The position numbers and the translations under genes are program-made. From Vanilla planifolia (Eukaryota; Streptophyta; Magnoliopsida; Asparagales; Orchidaceae), in NCBI GenBank assembly GCA_023846275.1, contig CM043874.1, positions 29,857,630 to 29,921,629 of the forward strand: DNA of 64,000 nt, given 5' to 3'. Numbering within the stretch: position 1 is the first letter of the stretch; every line of letters starts with the position of its first letter. The notes below the pieces were generated by a model. It was not told the origin of the DNA. It did no database searches and was given only the letters and a program-made list of their open reading frames with translations. This document shows positions 13,901 to 25,648 of the stretch, piece by piece.

Positions 13901-15832
13901 TAATATTTTTTCAAACTTTCATGTAAATTAACATTACAAAACTATTACATATCTTACAAGTAGAAATATATAAGGTATAAAATAATTATAAAAATAAAAT
14001 AATTTTACATACATTATAGGATTTTACTATCTAGATTGAGTTAAATGCATGATCTGAATGCTCTTGAATGTTACAATTAAAAATTATTGGACAAAATTAA
14101 CAAACCTTTGGAGAATAACCATAATCTAGTGTAATATGTAAATTGTAAATTGTTTAACATTCCCACAAAAAGTTTAATGCCAATCAAGGATAACTATTTG
14201 GTGCAAAAATAGAAAGAAAAAATTCAAACAGTCACAATAATTGCTCTAACAAAAAGGAAAGTTGAAGACACCATAGGGGCAGATCATACCACATTGATCT
14301 TAATTGATCAAACCTAATGTCCCTTGTTTAACGAATGTTTTACCAAATTAGGGCATAAGTTGGATGTAATATACAATTAAGTGCACACCAAATACTTAAT
14401 CGTTTCTATGAGTAAGATTCATTTTAATCATATATTAACACTCTAATCTTACTCTCAACTTACAATATGAAACTAAACCTATTCTCATTTGAACTTAACA
14501 ATCGATCATGTGGCTACTCTTCAAATATTATTCAAGGGGAACAATATAAACATATAATAATATATATATTTAAAAATTAAATAGTTGTTACATTTATGGA
14601 TTTTTTAGCATATTTTATTTAATTTTCATAACATGGAAAAAAGTTACGTCTTATAAAAAGTGACATTTTTCTTAAAATTTCATGTAAATTAACACAAAAC
14701 TATTACATATCTTGAAAGTAAAAATATTCAAGGTATATAAAAATTATAAAAATAAAATTATAATTTTACATACACTATAGGATTTTTTATCTAGATTTGA
14801 GTTAAATGCATGATCACAATGCACTTGAATGTTGCAATTAAACATTGTTGGATGAAATTAAGGAACCTTTGGAGAATAAACATGATCTAGTCTAATATGT
14901 AAGTTGTAGATTATTTATTTCAATAAAATGTTCGATGCCAATGAATCAAAGGATAAATACTTTGTGCAAAAATAGAAAAGATAAAAGTCAAAAACTCAAA
15001 ATACTCACTCTAACAAAAAAGAAAGTTCAAGACACCATAAGGGCACATCACACCATATTTGACCTTAATTGATCAAACCTAATATCACTTGTTTAACAAA
15101 TATTTTACCAAATGGGGTCATATGTTGAATCCAATTTACAATTAATTTGACTAGTACTCAATCATTTAAGTCTATGAGTAAGATTCATTGTAATCATATA
15201 TTAAGACTCTGATGTTATTTTCAACTTATAATATGATATTAAATCTATTTTTATTTGAATTCAATAATTGATCATCTGATTACTCTTCAAATATCATTCA
15301 AGGTGAAAAAAATATAAACATATGATAATATAATATTTAAAAATTAAATAAATATTATGTTTATGGATTTTTTAGCATATTTTAGATAATTTTCATAACA
15401 TTGAAAACATATGTTAAGTCTTATAAAAAGTAGCATTTTTCCAACATTTCATGTAAATTAACACTACAAAGCTATTAAATATCTTGGAAGTGGAAATACT
15501 TAAGGTATACGCAAATTATAAAAATAAACTATAATTTTACATATGCTCTAGAATTTTCCTATCTAGATTGAGTTAAATGCATGATTTGAATGCACTTAAA
15601 TGTTCATATTAAACATTTTTTTGACAAAATTAAGAAACCTTTGAGAATAAACATGATCTAGTCCAACATGTAAATTATAAATTATTTAAAATACCCATAA
15701 AAGGTTTAATGCCAATGAATCAAGGATAAATAGTTGGTACAAAAAAAAGAAAATAAAAAAGTCACACACTTACAACACTCGCTCTAACAAAAAGGAAAGT
15801 TAAAAGACACCATAGGGATACATCAAACCATC
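7910..15832 (+). repeat. tandem array of ~767-bp units with higher-order structure
   Basis: The unit start 'accaaat-gggcataagttg' recurs at about 7,915 (partial unit), 8,205, 8,970, 9,740, 10,505, 11,270, 12,040, 12,810, 13,580, 14,340 and 15,105, a spacing of 760-770 bp. Each unit then carries the same landmarks: a 'caaggtgaacaaatataaa' block, 'tatggattttttagcatatt', 'tctagattgagttaaatgca', and 'gaaagttgaagacaccata'. Units fall into types A, B, C and D by diagnostic variants. The order is A-B-C-D-A-B/C-D/B-C-D-A, where the slashed units are hybrids. The last ~2.9 kb (12.95-15.83 kb) is nearly identical to 9.11-11.99 kb at an offset of ~3,838 bp. There is no ORF of note and the array ends abruptly at 15,832. 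A satellite-like array of retrotransposon (LTR) origin is the best reading. Confidence 0.9.
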
Positions 15833-15839
15833 TTTAAGA

Positions 15840-17084
15840 AAATTCCTTAAAGATGTGTTAGGAAACATGAGTTAGAACTTTCAAAAAGATAACCATCTTT
15901 GATTTGGAAATCATAGTCATGAAGACATGGTTCCATAATTATGTCACTATAAACCTCTTTAATATCTTGACATTTGAAATCCAAATCTCTCACTTTATCA
16001 AATCTTATCACCTCTATAATATACTACCAATAAAATATAAATATAATTAAGTTTATCCATTAGTTTGTTTTTGAGTTCCATCTCTATGTTTTAGGACTAG
16101 AGTATAGTCTTATAGAAATTCTTTCAATTTAGCGTACCTAACACAAAACTTCTTCTACAAACTTAAATACTTTAGTCATGGTGATCAATATATAACATAA
16201 TATCCATTAATAATAGATAGTGATGCCATTGTTTAAGAGTCTAAATCATCACATAAAAATTTTCATCTTAATTTGAATACTTTTTATTTTACAATGGAAT
16301 AAGCCACAAAAATCTCTTGTGGCTCAACACTACCTTAATTTCTATACTAGGAGCATCAAACCAACTTCAGGTACCTTGATAAAGTTTGGTAAATACAATA
16401 TTAGTGTATGAGTCAATACATCTTTGATGTAGTAGAAAGCATTTTCACAATTGTTTTCCATTTAAACTCACTCTTTTTAATACTTCAATGATTAACTCCA
16501 TAATCATGTTGATGCCTCTAATAAATCTACAAATAAAACAAGGCTGATCTAAGAAACTTCTAACTTCATGGATATTTGTTGGCACAAATCACTCCTTAAT
16601 AGCTTTAAAATATTCTAAATTTATTAATATTCCTTCCATTTAAATGATATGCCAAATGAATATAATAGTAGAAGTAAGAGAAACACATTTCTTTAAGTTG
16701 GTATAATACTTGTCACTTCTAATGACCTCCAAAACCTGTCTTAAAAGATTTGTGTGCCTTTCTCTATTTTTAATATATATTAATATATTGTTGCAATGTA
16801 TCACTAGAAACACGTCTACAAATGGACACAATAAATGATTCATTGTTCGTATGAAGGTGTTGAGCTCATTGAAAGTTTAAATTGACATAATTGATCATTC
16901 ATAAAGTTTATTCTTCATCTTCAACATGATCATAGATTCATCCCTTTCTACATTCTTATTTGATGGTACTCATATTTTAGACCTATTTCAAGAAATAGTT
17001 GAACCTTCATTATCATGTTAATCATATAATCTAGGCATGATATCAAGAATTGATACTTGATAGCTATCTTTTTTATATCCCAAT
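15840..17084 (-). pseudogene. Ty3/gypsy reverse transcriptase-RNase H remnant
   Basis: On the minus strand, reading from 17,084 down, the order of a chromovirus-type pol is kept. A 'KYQFLISCLDYMIN' stretch corresponds to the usual KYRHPIPRLDDML, and 'GLKYEYHQIRM' to DLKSGYHQIRM. The open stretch 16,843-16,640 reads MNHLLCPFVDVFLVIHCNN and then LLRQVLEVIRS and NLKKC. Next come 'IHEVRSFLD' (the EVRSFHGL region) and, near 16,200, an RNase H 'YIDHHD' corresponding to HTDHE. The catalytic YxDD has become HCNN, and stops and frameshifts interrupt everything else, so it is dead. The reading frame begins in mid-domain exactly where the LTR-like sequence starts at 17,085, which indicates a nested insertion or deletion there. 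The 'NLKKC...EVRSF' style resembles the Reina/Galadriel group, but the lineage is inferred. Confidence 0.88.
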
Positions 17085-19662
17085 TGTGATAACCTAAATC
17101 TTTAGTTATGAAATATCAAGTAATTATATATTTGATTATAATATTTTTTATGTATAGAATTATTTTTTAGAGATTTAGGAGTTTTAATGCTTCTTGAAAT
17201 ATGTGTTACATTGATAGTAACTAGATTTAAGATTTTAGTATACCAGTGTCAGAAGCCTTGCATGAGGGATTTATTGGTATGCGATTTATAAAAGGTCATT
17301 TATAATTTTTAGAATTTTATGAAGGTTAAAATTTTTATTGTTTATCTTGTTCTTTATTTAATAAAAAAAGATTTTATATAAATCTTTATCCTCTCTCCCT
17401 ATCTAATTACCATGAGACATAAAAAAGAGAAAGAGCTTGGGAGGTCTCAATGAGAAGAGAAGAGAGTTTAGGAGAGGGAAAGAAAAGTTCTTGAATCAAT
17501 CTTTCTTGATTTGTAAATGTGGTAAAGAGATTTCATCCCATGCAAAAGAAAGAGCTCAAATCTCTTTTTGCATAAGAAGATTAAGAAAGGCATGATTTAA
17601 TTGATGTTTTAGCTTCTATGGCATGCTTATAAGTTGTACTTTGGCTGCTAAAAGTTTTAATTTCTTTTGGGATAGAATCAATTAAGATTTAGAGAAGTTG
17701 TAACTTGTTGTCTATCTTTCATATATTATATGTAAATGGCTAATGTTCCATATGCAAGACCTTAATATACCATACGTTACATGATATGTTTGGCGTAAGA
17801 TTAAGATTGACTTTCCCATGAAATGTGATCTATACATTAATATTATAACTTACCATACACAAGGTTAATGTGCCATATATAGCATCTTTTAAATGATATG
17901 TTTAAGTTAAGAACTAAGAGAAACAAAAGATACCATATATTCTTGACAAACATGTATGATGCATTAATATTTAATGCACCATAAATTTAGTTAAAAATGA
18001 GTAAGTGATGAACAATTTTTCTAGATGGGCATGTGATGTGTTATGAAGGTATCGTACATTGAGACTAATGTAACATATGTTAGCTCAGGTATGTGAAGGA
18101 ACCAAGCTATAAATAGTTTGTGTGAGCATGCATACAATCAACATTGTGAATAATGTATCATACATTGAGTATACGATTCTTTGAGAAGGAAAAAAATAAT
18201 ATATTTGAATGAGAATTCCAAGTAAGTTTATGTCATTGTTTGATAATGATTTATATTATGTTAAATTTGCAAAATTGAGGAGTTTTGAAAGAAAAGAAGG
18301 CTTTAAACATTTGTCAAAGACATTGTGTATAAAAAGGGTATAATTGTTGAAAGAAGATATAAAAGAAAAGAAAAGATGGTAGAAGAGATTTTTAAAGGCC
18401 ATCAAATAGGCATATTAAATAACTATTATATAAATAAATTAATTGTTAATTATCTTGAGATATTATTATGATATGTGAGATGATGTGAACATGTATATAT
18501 GTTCTAATCTATGAGATGGCATGATATTATATATGTATATGTGTGTGTGTGTGTATGATTTGAGTATCAAAAGACATATTATTATGTATGTATATATGCT
18601 ATGACTATCAGAACATAAATAAAGAAAGTGAATGAATAAAATGAAAATAAAAGAATAAATGATGTTTGGCTAAATAAGCTTATTAATTTATAAGATTTTG
18701 AGAAAGATAAAATAAAAAGATGATAAGATTTTCTCTATGATTTTATCTTATGGATACATGATATGATGGGATCATAATTTCTATTATTGTCACCTTGATT
18801 GAGGGTCATGATAAACAAAGATCCTACTATTGTTATTATTTTGTATTGGACAATATTGACTAATAGTTTCATGATAGAGGTAACATTTAATCTCATCTCT
18901 ATATCATGTACACTTTAATGTTTGGTAATAGTGAGTAGAGACCAATTTTCATTAGTACTTCGATATAGGTTGATGGTAGTAAAAGAGATGACTTCATGGC
19001 TTGGCCAACTATCAATAGAGTTCTTAAGGTATGATTGATGTAACAGAGATGTGACATGATATGGCATCTTATGGAGTGGTTATAGTGGTCATGTGAAAAA
19101 ATTAAGGCCTTTATAAAGAAAGAAAACAAAAATGAGGAAAAAAGAAAAAAGATAAAAATCAAAGTAAGAAAAGAAATAGATAATGTTAATACTATTTGAT
19201 AATTATATGCACATATAAGCATAATGTATATAAGCATATACATAGAGACTCAATACCTTTATGTATTTTATGATGCCTTGCACTTGTATTTATGGCTCCA
19301 TTTTATTTGTGATATTTATTATAATTTCATACTATGTTATCAACTTGTATATAATAGCTAATCTACTGAATATATTATGGTCATACCTACCTGTATTATA
19401 GAATATGACTTAGATGTGCAATGACGTGGAGGTTCTTAAAGAATAACATGGGACTTTGTGTATAAGAGAATCTTTTATTTTAAGAGTTATGTAAAACTTT
19501 ATATAAGAAAAATTTTAATGTACATGTGGAATAGTTGTTAAGTTAGAATATTGTTTCAAATTTAATATATTTAAGTTTACTACTTGAGCTATCAAATATG
19601 TTTTTTTTATTTTTAAGCATTTTATTAGGTTTAGTTAATATTAAGCTTGGTAGGGTATAACA
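17085..19662 (+). mobile_element. long LTR of a Ty3/gypsy (Del/Tekay-like) element, probable
   Basis: The segment starts TGTGATAACCT at 17,085 and ends GGGTATAACA at 19,662. These termini resemble the TGTGACATCC...GGGTGTGACA ends of long chromovirus LTRs, and its ~2.58 kb length fits. Inside are a purine-rich 'gagaagagaagagagtttagg' minus its last base near 17,450, a CTATAAATAG box at 18,108-18,117, and a (GT)n run near 18,540. The sequence after 19,662 ('gaggatggaaagtagacat') resembles the leader that follows the PBS at 22,106. No clear 5-bp target duplication or good PBS was found, so the boundaries are provisional. Confidence 0.45.
18539..18556. repeat. (GT)n microsatellite
   Basis: A short alternating GT run follows an AT-alternating stretch inside the LTR-like region. 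It has no evident function. Confidence 0.7.
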
Positions 19663-19977
19663 GGGTCCTATATTCTTGAAGAGGATGGAAAGTAGACATT
19701 GAGTGATGTCTCGAGAGAAAAATCACTAATCTAGGAGCAGCTCCTATGTAAAACTCCAGTGATGAAAGAATGAATTGTTTTACATTGGCTACTAACAAAG
19801 TGTTTTTTGTTATATATGAGATATAGTTTTAAAATTTTGAGATAACTTTTAGGGGTAAAGTTGTATAGAATCTTATGAAAATTTTATGATTAAATATGCT
19901 AGAGTTAAAGTAATTTTGAGATAGGTACCTATATGAGAATGCCTCAGTATGAAGGGCAAAGCTTAGAGTGCAGATCA

Positions 19978-22032
19978 ATAAGAGAGGGTGAATTGCTAGA
20001 AATAAAAAACAGATTTCTTAAAAAAATATTTTAAAAAATATTTTTGAAGTAATTTTTTAATAAGCTCAAGGAAATCTTTGTAAGTGATTTTGTATAAATT
20101 TTAATTTTAATATTTTAAACATGTTAATTTCTTTTAAAATTATAAAAAAAATTTATTAGATAAAGAATTAATAATAATTGAAAAACTATATTAATGATTT
20201 TTTGGTGTTTTAGTTTAAATTTAAGCTTTCATCTATCTCCAATAAAAGTTAAATAATATAAGCATTTTGTCAAAAGATACGTAAGCTAAATCCTCACAAT
20301 AATAAAATAAAAAAACATGCTACAATAGCCTTACAATGAATTAAAATTAGCAATAAAAGAAAAGATGTGGCGACACAAAACCATACTCAATGCAAACAAT
20401 AATCTTATGCTTTCTTAATGTTTTACAAGACACAAATGTGTTTTTTGAATTGAATCAATTAAGAAGTAGAAATTAAGAGCTTAGATGATTGATGAAGAAA
20501 GAAGGTTTTGGAGCTTAATGAATGAAGGATTTTGTGAGCAAAAACAATAATGAGCACTGGCTGCTAAGACTTGAATGTTATGTAATAGACTCTTATTTTC
20601 AAATTTTATCAAACTTTTTTCAATCAATTATATTTAAAAGAACTCCTATTTATAAATATTTTTAACAACTAAAAGTAATTATCAAAATAGACCAATTAGT
20701 AGTTACTTTTTATTTAATAAAAATTTAAGTCAACATAAAGTTTTTTTAATAACAAGTTAAATAGCTCTATAATAATGACTAAAATAGAAATTACACAAAT
20801 TATCCATCAATGTCATTAGGATCTTTTGATCTAGACCAAAGAGAATGAGAGTTGCATGATTGATTGTAATCTAGACAGTATGATCAATGGTTTGACTTGA
20901 ATATGAGAGAAGTTGAAAAGAAGAAAGAATCTTGACTATTCGTTCATGAAAAATATGTGATATGATGACTAGATTTAAATTAGTGTTGTTTAGAAAAAAA
21001 AGATTTGAACTAGATAGTTAGATCTCAATATGATTAGATGGCTTGATTTAGATATACACATATTAGATTCGAACCATTCGAACATTATGCTATCTAACTC
21101 AATTCAGATTTGCATGTAAATATCATTTGGACCATTTGATTACAAAACTATATGATCAAACAATAAGTTGAATTAACACATTTTAAAGAGTAAATGAGAT
21201 GACAATCATTCTATCACAAAATTATGTGATTAGATGGTACACATTACTCCCATAATTAAGAACTTAATCAAGCAAAAGAAATAATGATATTTAGTTCCAT
21301 ATAGTGTATAGACTCTGCTTTTATCTCATTATAATAGTTTCTTTAAGCTTTTTAGTTAGTCAAAACATTGGGGTTGGCTACCTCCTAGCTCACTAAGGAT
21401 ATTAACACACTTGCTTACTAGTACATGCTTAAAGGGTTTGAGAGTCATGCCCTAACCCAATTACTATAATAAATGGGTTCAAGAGTAATGCTTTAACCTA
21501 ATACATATGGTTTAGACTTAGGATAATTTAAGTTAAGTAGAATTAAGTTTTTATTTTTAATTATTAATAATATTATTGTCATTTTTACTAATTAATTTTT
21601 TGTTATAATAATAATTTACTTTCAATTCACTAAAAGAGAGTTTTCAATGATAAGATCAAGGTAAGATGTCCAAGGTAGATTAAAAAATGATCAAATTTTT
21701 AGAATCTTAATATTTTTTTAAGATGGTTAATTTAAATGAAGTTTGATTTTTATATCTTACAAAAATAATTTCAATCAAACTTAATATTTTAATATAAATA
21801 AAAGTAAAATATCTAAAATTAAAATCAAAATAAATCTCTTGATGGTATGTTACTCTAATAAAGATGATCTTCTTAAAATTTGATATTTGTTCCTCTACTT
21901 TTTTAGATTCTCTCATGAACATAATCATTATTTATTTAAAATAATAAAAATTCACTTAACCAACTTTATTAGAAATACTTAAGTTTTATTATCATCAAAT
22001 GAAATACTATGACTAGGGTTCAATACCACAAC
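19978..22032 (+). repeat. dispersed repeat R1, copy 2
   Basis: Similar over its length to 3,280-4,815 (see the landmarks given there). It begins 'agagagggtgaattgc' at about 19,982 and ends near the 'actagggttcaataccaca' at 22,011. It sits between leader-like sequence after the putative LTR end (19,663-19,970) and a short LTR tail plus PBS (22,033-22,117), so it appears to be inserted inside older retrotransposon sequence. The interior is non-coding. Confidence 0.6.
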
Positions 22033-22105
22033 AAAACCCGTTTGGGTTGGGATGGGAAAACCAAAAGGAATAATATATTTACAAAATGAGGCTAGGATGC
22101 TACAA

Positions 22106-22117
22106 CGGTATTAGAGT
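22106..22117 (+). other. primer-binding-site-like motif (initiator tRNA-Met type)
   Basis: CGGTATTAGAG at 22,106-22,116 differs by two transitions from the plant retrotransposon PBS TGGTATCAGAG. It is preceded two bases earlier by an LTR-like end, GGATGCTACA (22,095-22,104), and followed by leader-like sequence. It supports an LTR end here in forward orientation. Confidence 0.5.
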
Positions 22118-22522
22118 TAACCTCTCTATAAGTTAGATATGATTTGAGGATAAACTAAGTAAAAACTAATGGACTTGTAATATAAAAAAGATCGGGAATG
22201 GATGTCTAGCAATATCTTGAGAGAAAACAATTAGTGAGCAAAGTGTGGCATCAATATAGTGAGATCAACATGACACACTAGCCCCTCTATCATCATTGTT
22301 TGAATTTACTAGATGGTTGAGGTTTTAGTTATGGAGCTTTTCTTACAACTTTCAACACTTCACCCAAACAACCAAATGATGTAACACCTTATTCATGTGT
22401 TGTGAATACTCCAATGCCTCATAAATTTGTTTTTTTGGAGCCTAAACATAAGATCTTCAATTATCCTTCCTAAATTAATTCCATGAAACCTAAAACCTCC
22501 ATTAAAAGCCATTTCTTTAATT

Positions 22523-22536
22523 GAACTCTAATACCA
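22523..22536 (-). other. primer-binding-site-like motif, reverse orientation
   Basis: The reverse complement reads TGGTATTAGAGTTC, one mismatch from TGGTATCAGAG in the core. On the minus strand it lies directly downstream of the repeat at 22,545-23,120, which would make that repeat a reverse-oriented 5' LTR. Confidence 0.5.
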
Positions 22537-22544
22537 AATTAATG

Positions 22545-23120
22545 TAAGCCTAAAAAGGTTTTAAATGATAAGTTAGAATAAAAGATTACATTTTTACAAT
22601 ATTATGCAATATGAATGAACAAAAAACTTATAATAATGTAAAATTTAAAGAGTAAATTAATTTACTTTTTATGGATTGTCTAGCCTAGCTTTTTATGACT
22701 TTCAGCACATGTGTGTTTTACAAAAACATTGCTCTTCAATTTATATAAAATTACACTACAAAGCATGTTGCATATACTTGAAGCAAAAATCTATATGGTA
22801 TATACCATTCATGAAAATGTAACTACAGCATAACATACATTTTAGGATTCACTAGTCTAGATTGAGTTAAATAGCATAATGAATGCACTTGCAAAAGAAT
22901 TACTATTGTAACTAATGATTCTTGCAGAAATTTGTGGAATGTTTGAAGACTAACCATGACAAAATGTAAATGATTTAATATTCCCATAATGAGTCTAAAA
23001 CCAATGAATTAAAGATCTACACTTAGTGTAGAAATAAAGAACAAAAGTATTAGTGCAAAAATAGAGAAGAACATAAGTAGAAAACCTACAAAATTTATTG
23101 TAGTGAAAAAGAAACCCAAA
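22545..23120 (-). repeat. diverged dispersed relative of the 767-bp tandem unit, probable LTR
   Basis: Read on the plus strand, this contains the array landmarks in the same order and spacing. They are an 'acttttatggatt' block (22,666), 'cattgctcttcaatttatat' for 'cattttt...tttcatgtaa', 'tactacaaagc'-type and 'catatacttgaag' blocks, 'agtctagattgagttaaat' (22,853), 'gaatgcacttg' (22,882), and 'attcccataatgagt' (22,980). It is clearly more diverged than array units and present once. Its left end abuts a reverse-strand PBS-like motif, the position expected of the end of a reverse-oriented LTR. Confidence 0.6.
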
Positions 23121-25640
23121 AAAATTGAAGCAACATGTTTTGTATATTAATCATTCTTCTAACTAGATATTGGAGTGAGCATCACAACAATGCATAGAAA
23201 TTTATTATAAAATCTTAAAGAGTAATTGTAAACTTTTTTCTAGTTAAAACACATCATTTTCTATCACTACATAATTTATCAATATATAACACATAAAGAA
23301 AGAAACAATTCAAAACTACTTGGATGGAACCCAAATACTCCATTTAGTCAAAGGGCCATGTAAGGCGATTCCTACTAGATTACCTTATGCAATTTTAGGT
23401 TTGTTGGGGGTGTTGGCTCAAATTGCCCTAAGTATGTTTAAGGTCTATTTCATCAACCTGAATCATGAAACCAAATCTCACACCATACAATGAATACATC
23501 CAAACACTTTGCATGCTATTAATCACCCAAATCTACCCTATACACACAAGGTCTAATGTGTGCCAACATGTGCAAACCACACAACATCTAGAGTCCATGT
23601 CAAAAAAATAATATGAATCTCCAACATACATATATGTTTGCTACATACCCCAAATAACAAATGTGATAACTAATGCAAGCTAAAACAACTACTTTGATTG
23701 AGAAAATGATCTAATTATAGAAAATCTTTGAACTTAAGACTGAATTAGACTACTACACATAGTAATTCAATTATTCCTATGTACACTTAAATCTCCAATG
23801 TTCTAAATTAATTTATTATCATCAAATCAAATACAATCATATACTGATAACATCAGTATTGCCTAGTTAGATTAGATGTATTTTATAGATAACTAGAAAT
23901 ATGGCTCATATTACAGTTGATAGTGTTAGGGATTCTATCTAATTTGGATTTGTATAGTTCTAAATCCTAAGTGAGACACCACGGAATGAAATGCTATATA
24001 GTGGTAGCTAGAAATTTAAAAGGTGGACTAGGGGCAATTTGGGGTTTTCAAATTATGGAAGCTTTTTTAGAATTTAGAGGAATCGAACTAGAGCAACTTG
24101 GATTTCAAGGCTGATTGGGATATTTCAACGATTGGAAAAAACCAAGGTCAATTAAGGATTTGATAACCACAAGGGCAACTTGGGAATATATAACTTTAGG
24201 GTACTTTAGTGAACTTTGTGGATAATGAAGCGTATAATTAGCTTTCATCAACTTTATGACTCATTGCAATAATTTTATTTGCTTCCAGAGCGTGACTCCT
24301 ACTGCCAAAGACCTTTTGACCACTTAAAACTATCGTGAGTAATTTGCTTACTTCAAGGAGATTAAAAGTTCTGGAAATATTTTCAATAATTTATTATTTA
24401 ATTTTATTTTGGTAATTTACCACTTTAATGGCAAATTATCGATTTCTGTATTAATTAAGTTTCGCAAAAACGTTTGCATCGCTCGACGGTCTCTATAGAA
24501 TTAATACATGGACTTGATTCGTGGAGCATTTTATATTTTAGTTGCATTTTGGTTATTATCAAGAATTTTTAAGCTTAGAATAATTCTATAATTTTTTGAA
24601 AAACACAATGCATTTTTGTTAAGTTGCATATATCGATTGCATTTTGGGTCATGAAATAAAAAAACCAAGACTGTGACATCTTCCTTAAATATCACAAGCC
24701 TTCAAACGTCAGCATAAACTTCGAAAGCATTTAGAAACAACTTTGTAATTTTTGTAATAATTATCTGAAATTATCGGAATTTGAAAAAGTCCATTGCCTT
24801 TGCCAAATTCTAAGAAATAATATTTTATTTTTAAAATTTCTCATACATTTCGTTTTTAATATTCTTTTATATTTACCATTTTCTTAAAATCTGGAAACAT
24901 TTCTACAATAGCCTAAATCAATATTAATGGTGATGATGTGAGTAAGTGGAGAAAGTATTGCCATAAACTCTAGAAGACGATTCGATCATATAAAGAGATT
25001 GAACATAATAAATAACAGCTAATTGATGATATCGATTCTAGGTTTGGTTTTTTCATAATGATAATGTTTAGGTGTCACCAAACAAGTAAAAAATACACAA
25101 GTAAAATATGCAGTAAATAAAATTATTTTAATTGTAACTACAAATCAATATCAAGAGTTTCAGTTAAAACACGATTTATTCTATGATGAACAACTGCATG
25201 TTGTTATCAAGATGTTTAACTTCATTTGTTTTCCAACCTTGGCAGTTCTTCACATCGTTCTACATCTTTGCAAAAGCAAGAGAATAAAGCATGACATAGT
25301 CTTGCTTCCTTTGAGAGCAAACATTCTCAGATTATTGATGCCAGATAAATGACGCAAAATATTATTCTTTGTACATCAATAATATATAAACCTCCAAAAA
25401 AATAAAATTGTTTTCGTTCGAATAAAAAGGAAAGCCAGATGCTACAAAGGCTCCGATTTATGTAGTCTGTAAAAGAATCATATCAAATGATCAATTACAT
25501 GTAACATTACTTTACATTTTGTAAGAGAATATTTTTCACGATTCAAAACCATGACCACGAAGTCGGCAGTAGAACTACAGCTACCCCAGGTTCTTTTAAA
25601 TAACAAGCTTTTGGTGTAGAAGATACCTCAAGTCAAGTGA
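23121..25640. other. intergenic DNA downstream of the ASG1-like gene with LTR-like fragments
   Basis: No coding similarity was found. The stretch 23,950-24,680 differs in texture from its surroundings, with CG-containing words such as 'cgctcgacggtc' (24,481). TGTGACATC at 24,672, followed by 'ttccttaaatat', resembles the start of a Del-type LTR. The last few hundred bases before 25,649 should hold the 3' UTR of the gene; no unambiguous poly(A) signal could be assigned. Confidence 0.35.
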
Positions 25641-25648
25641 AGAAAAAC

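Noticed and set aside
7910-15832. CRISPR-like or rDNA spacer interpretation of the regular array
   Set aside because: Units are ~767 bp with no short repeat-spacer alternation, and no rRNA sequence is present.
15840-17084. Endogenous caulimovirus-type RT
   Set aside because: Motif spacing and the NLKKC/EVRSF context are those of Ty3/gypsy elements; no movement or coat protein signals.
18899-19243. 114-codon reverse frame
   Set aside because: Hydrophobic, AT-driven composition, within an LTR-like region; no recognisable domain.
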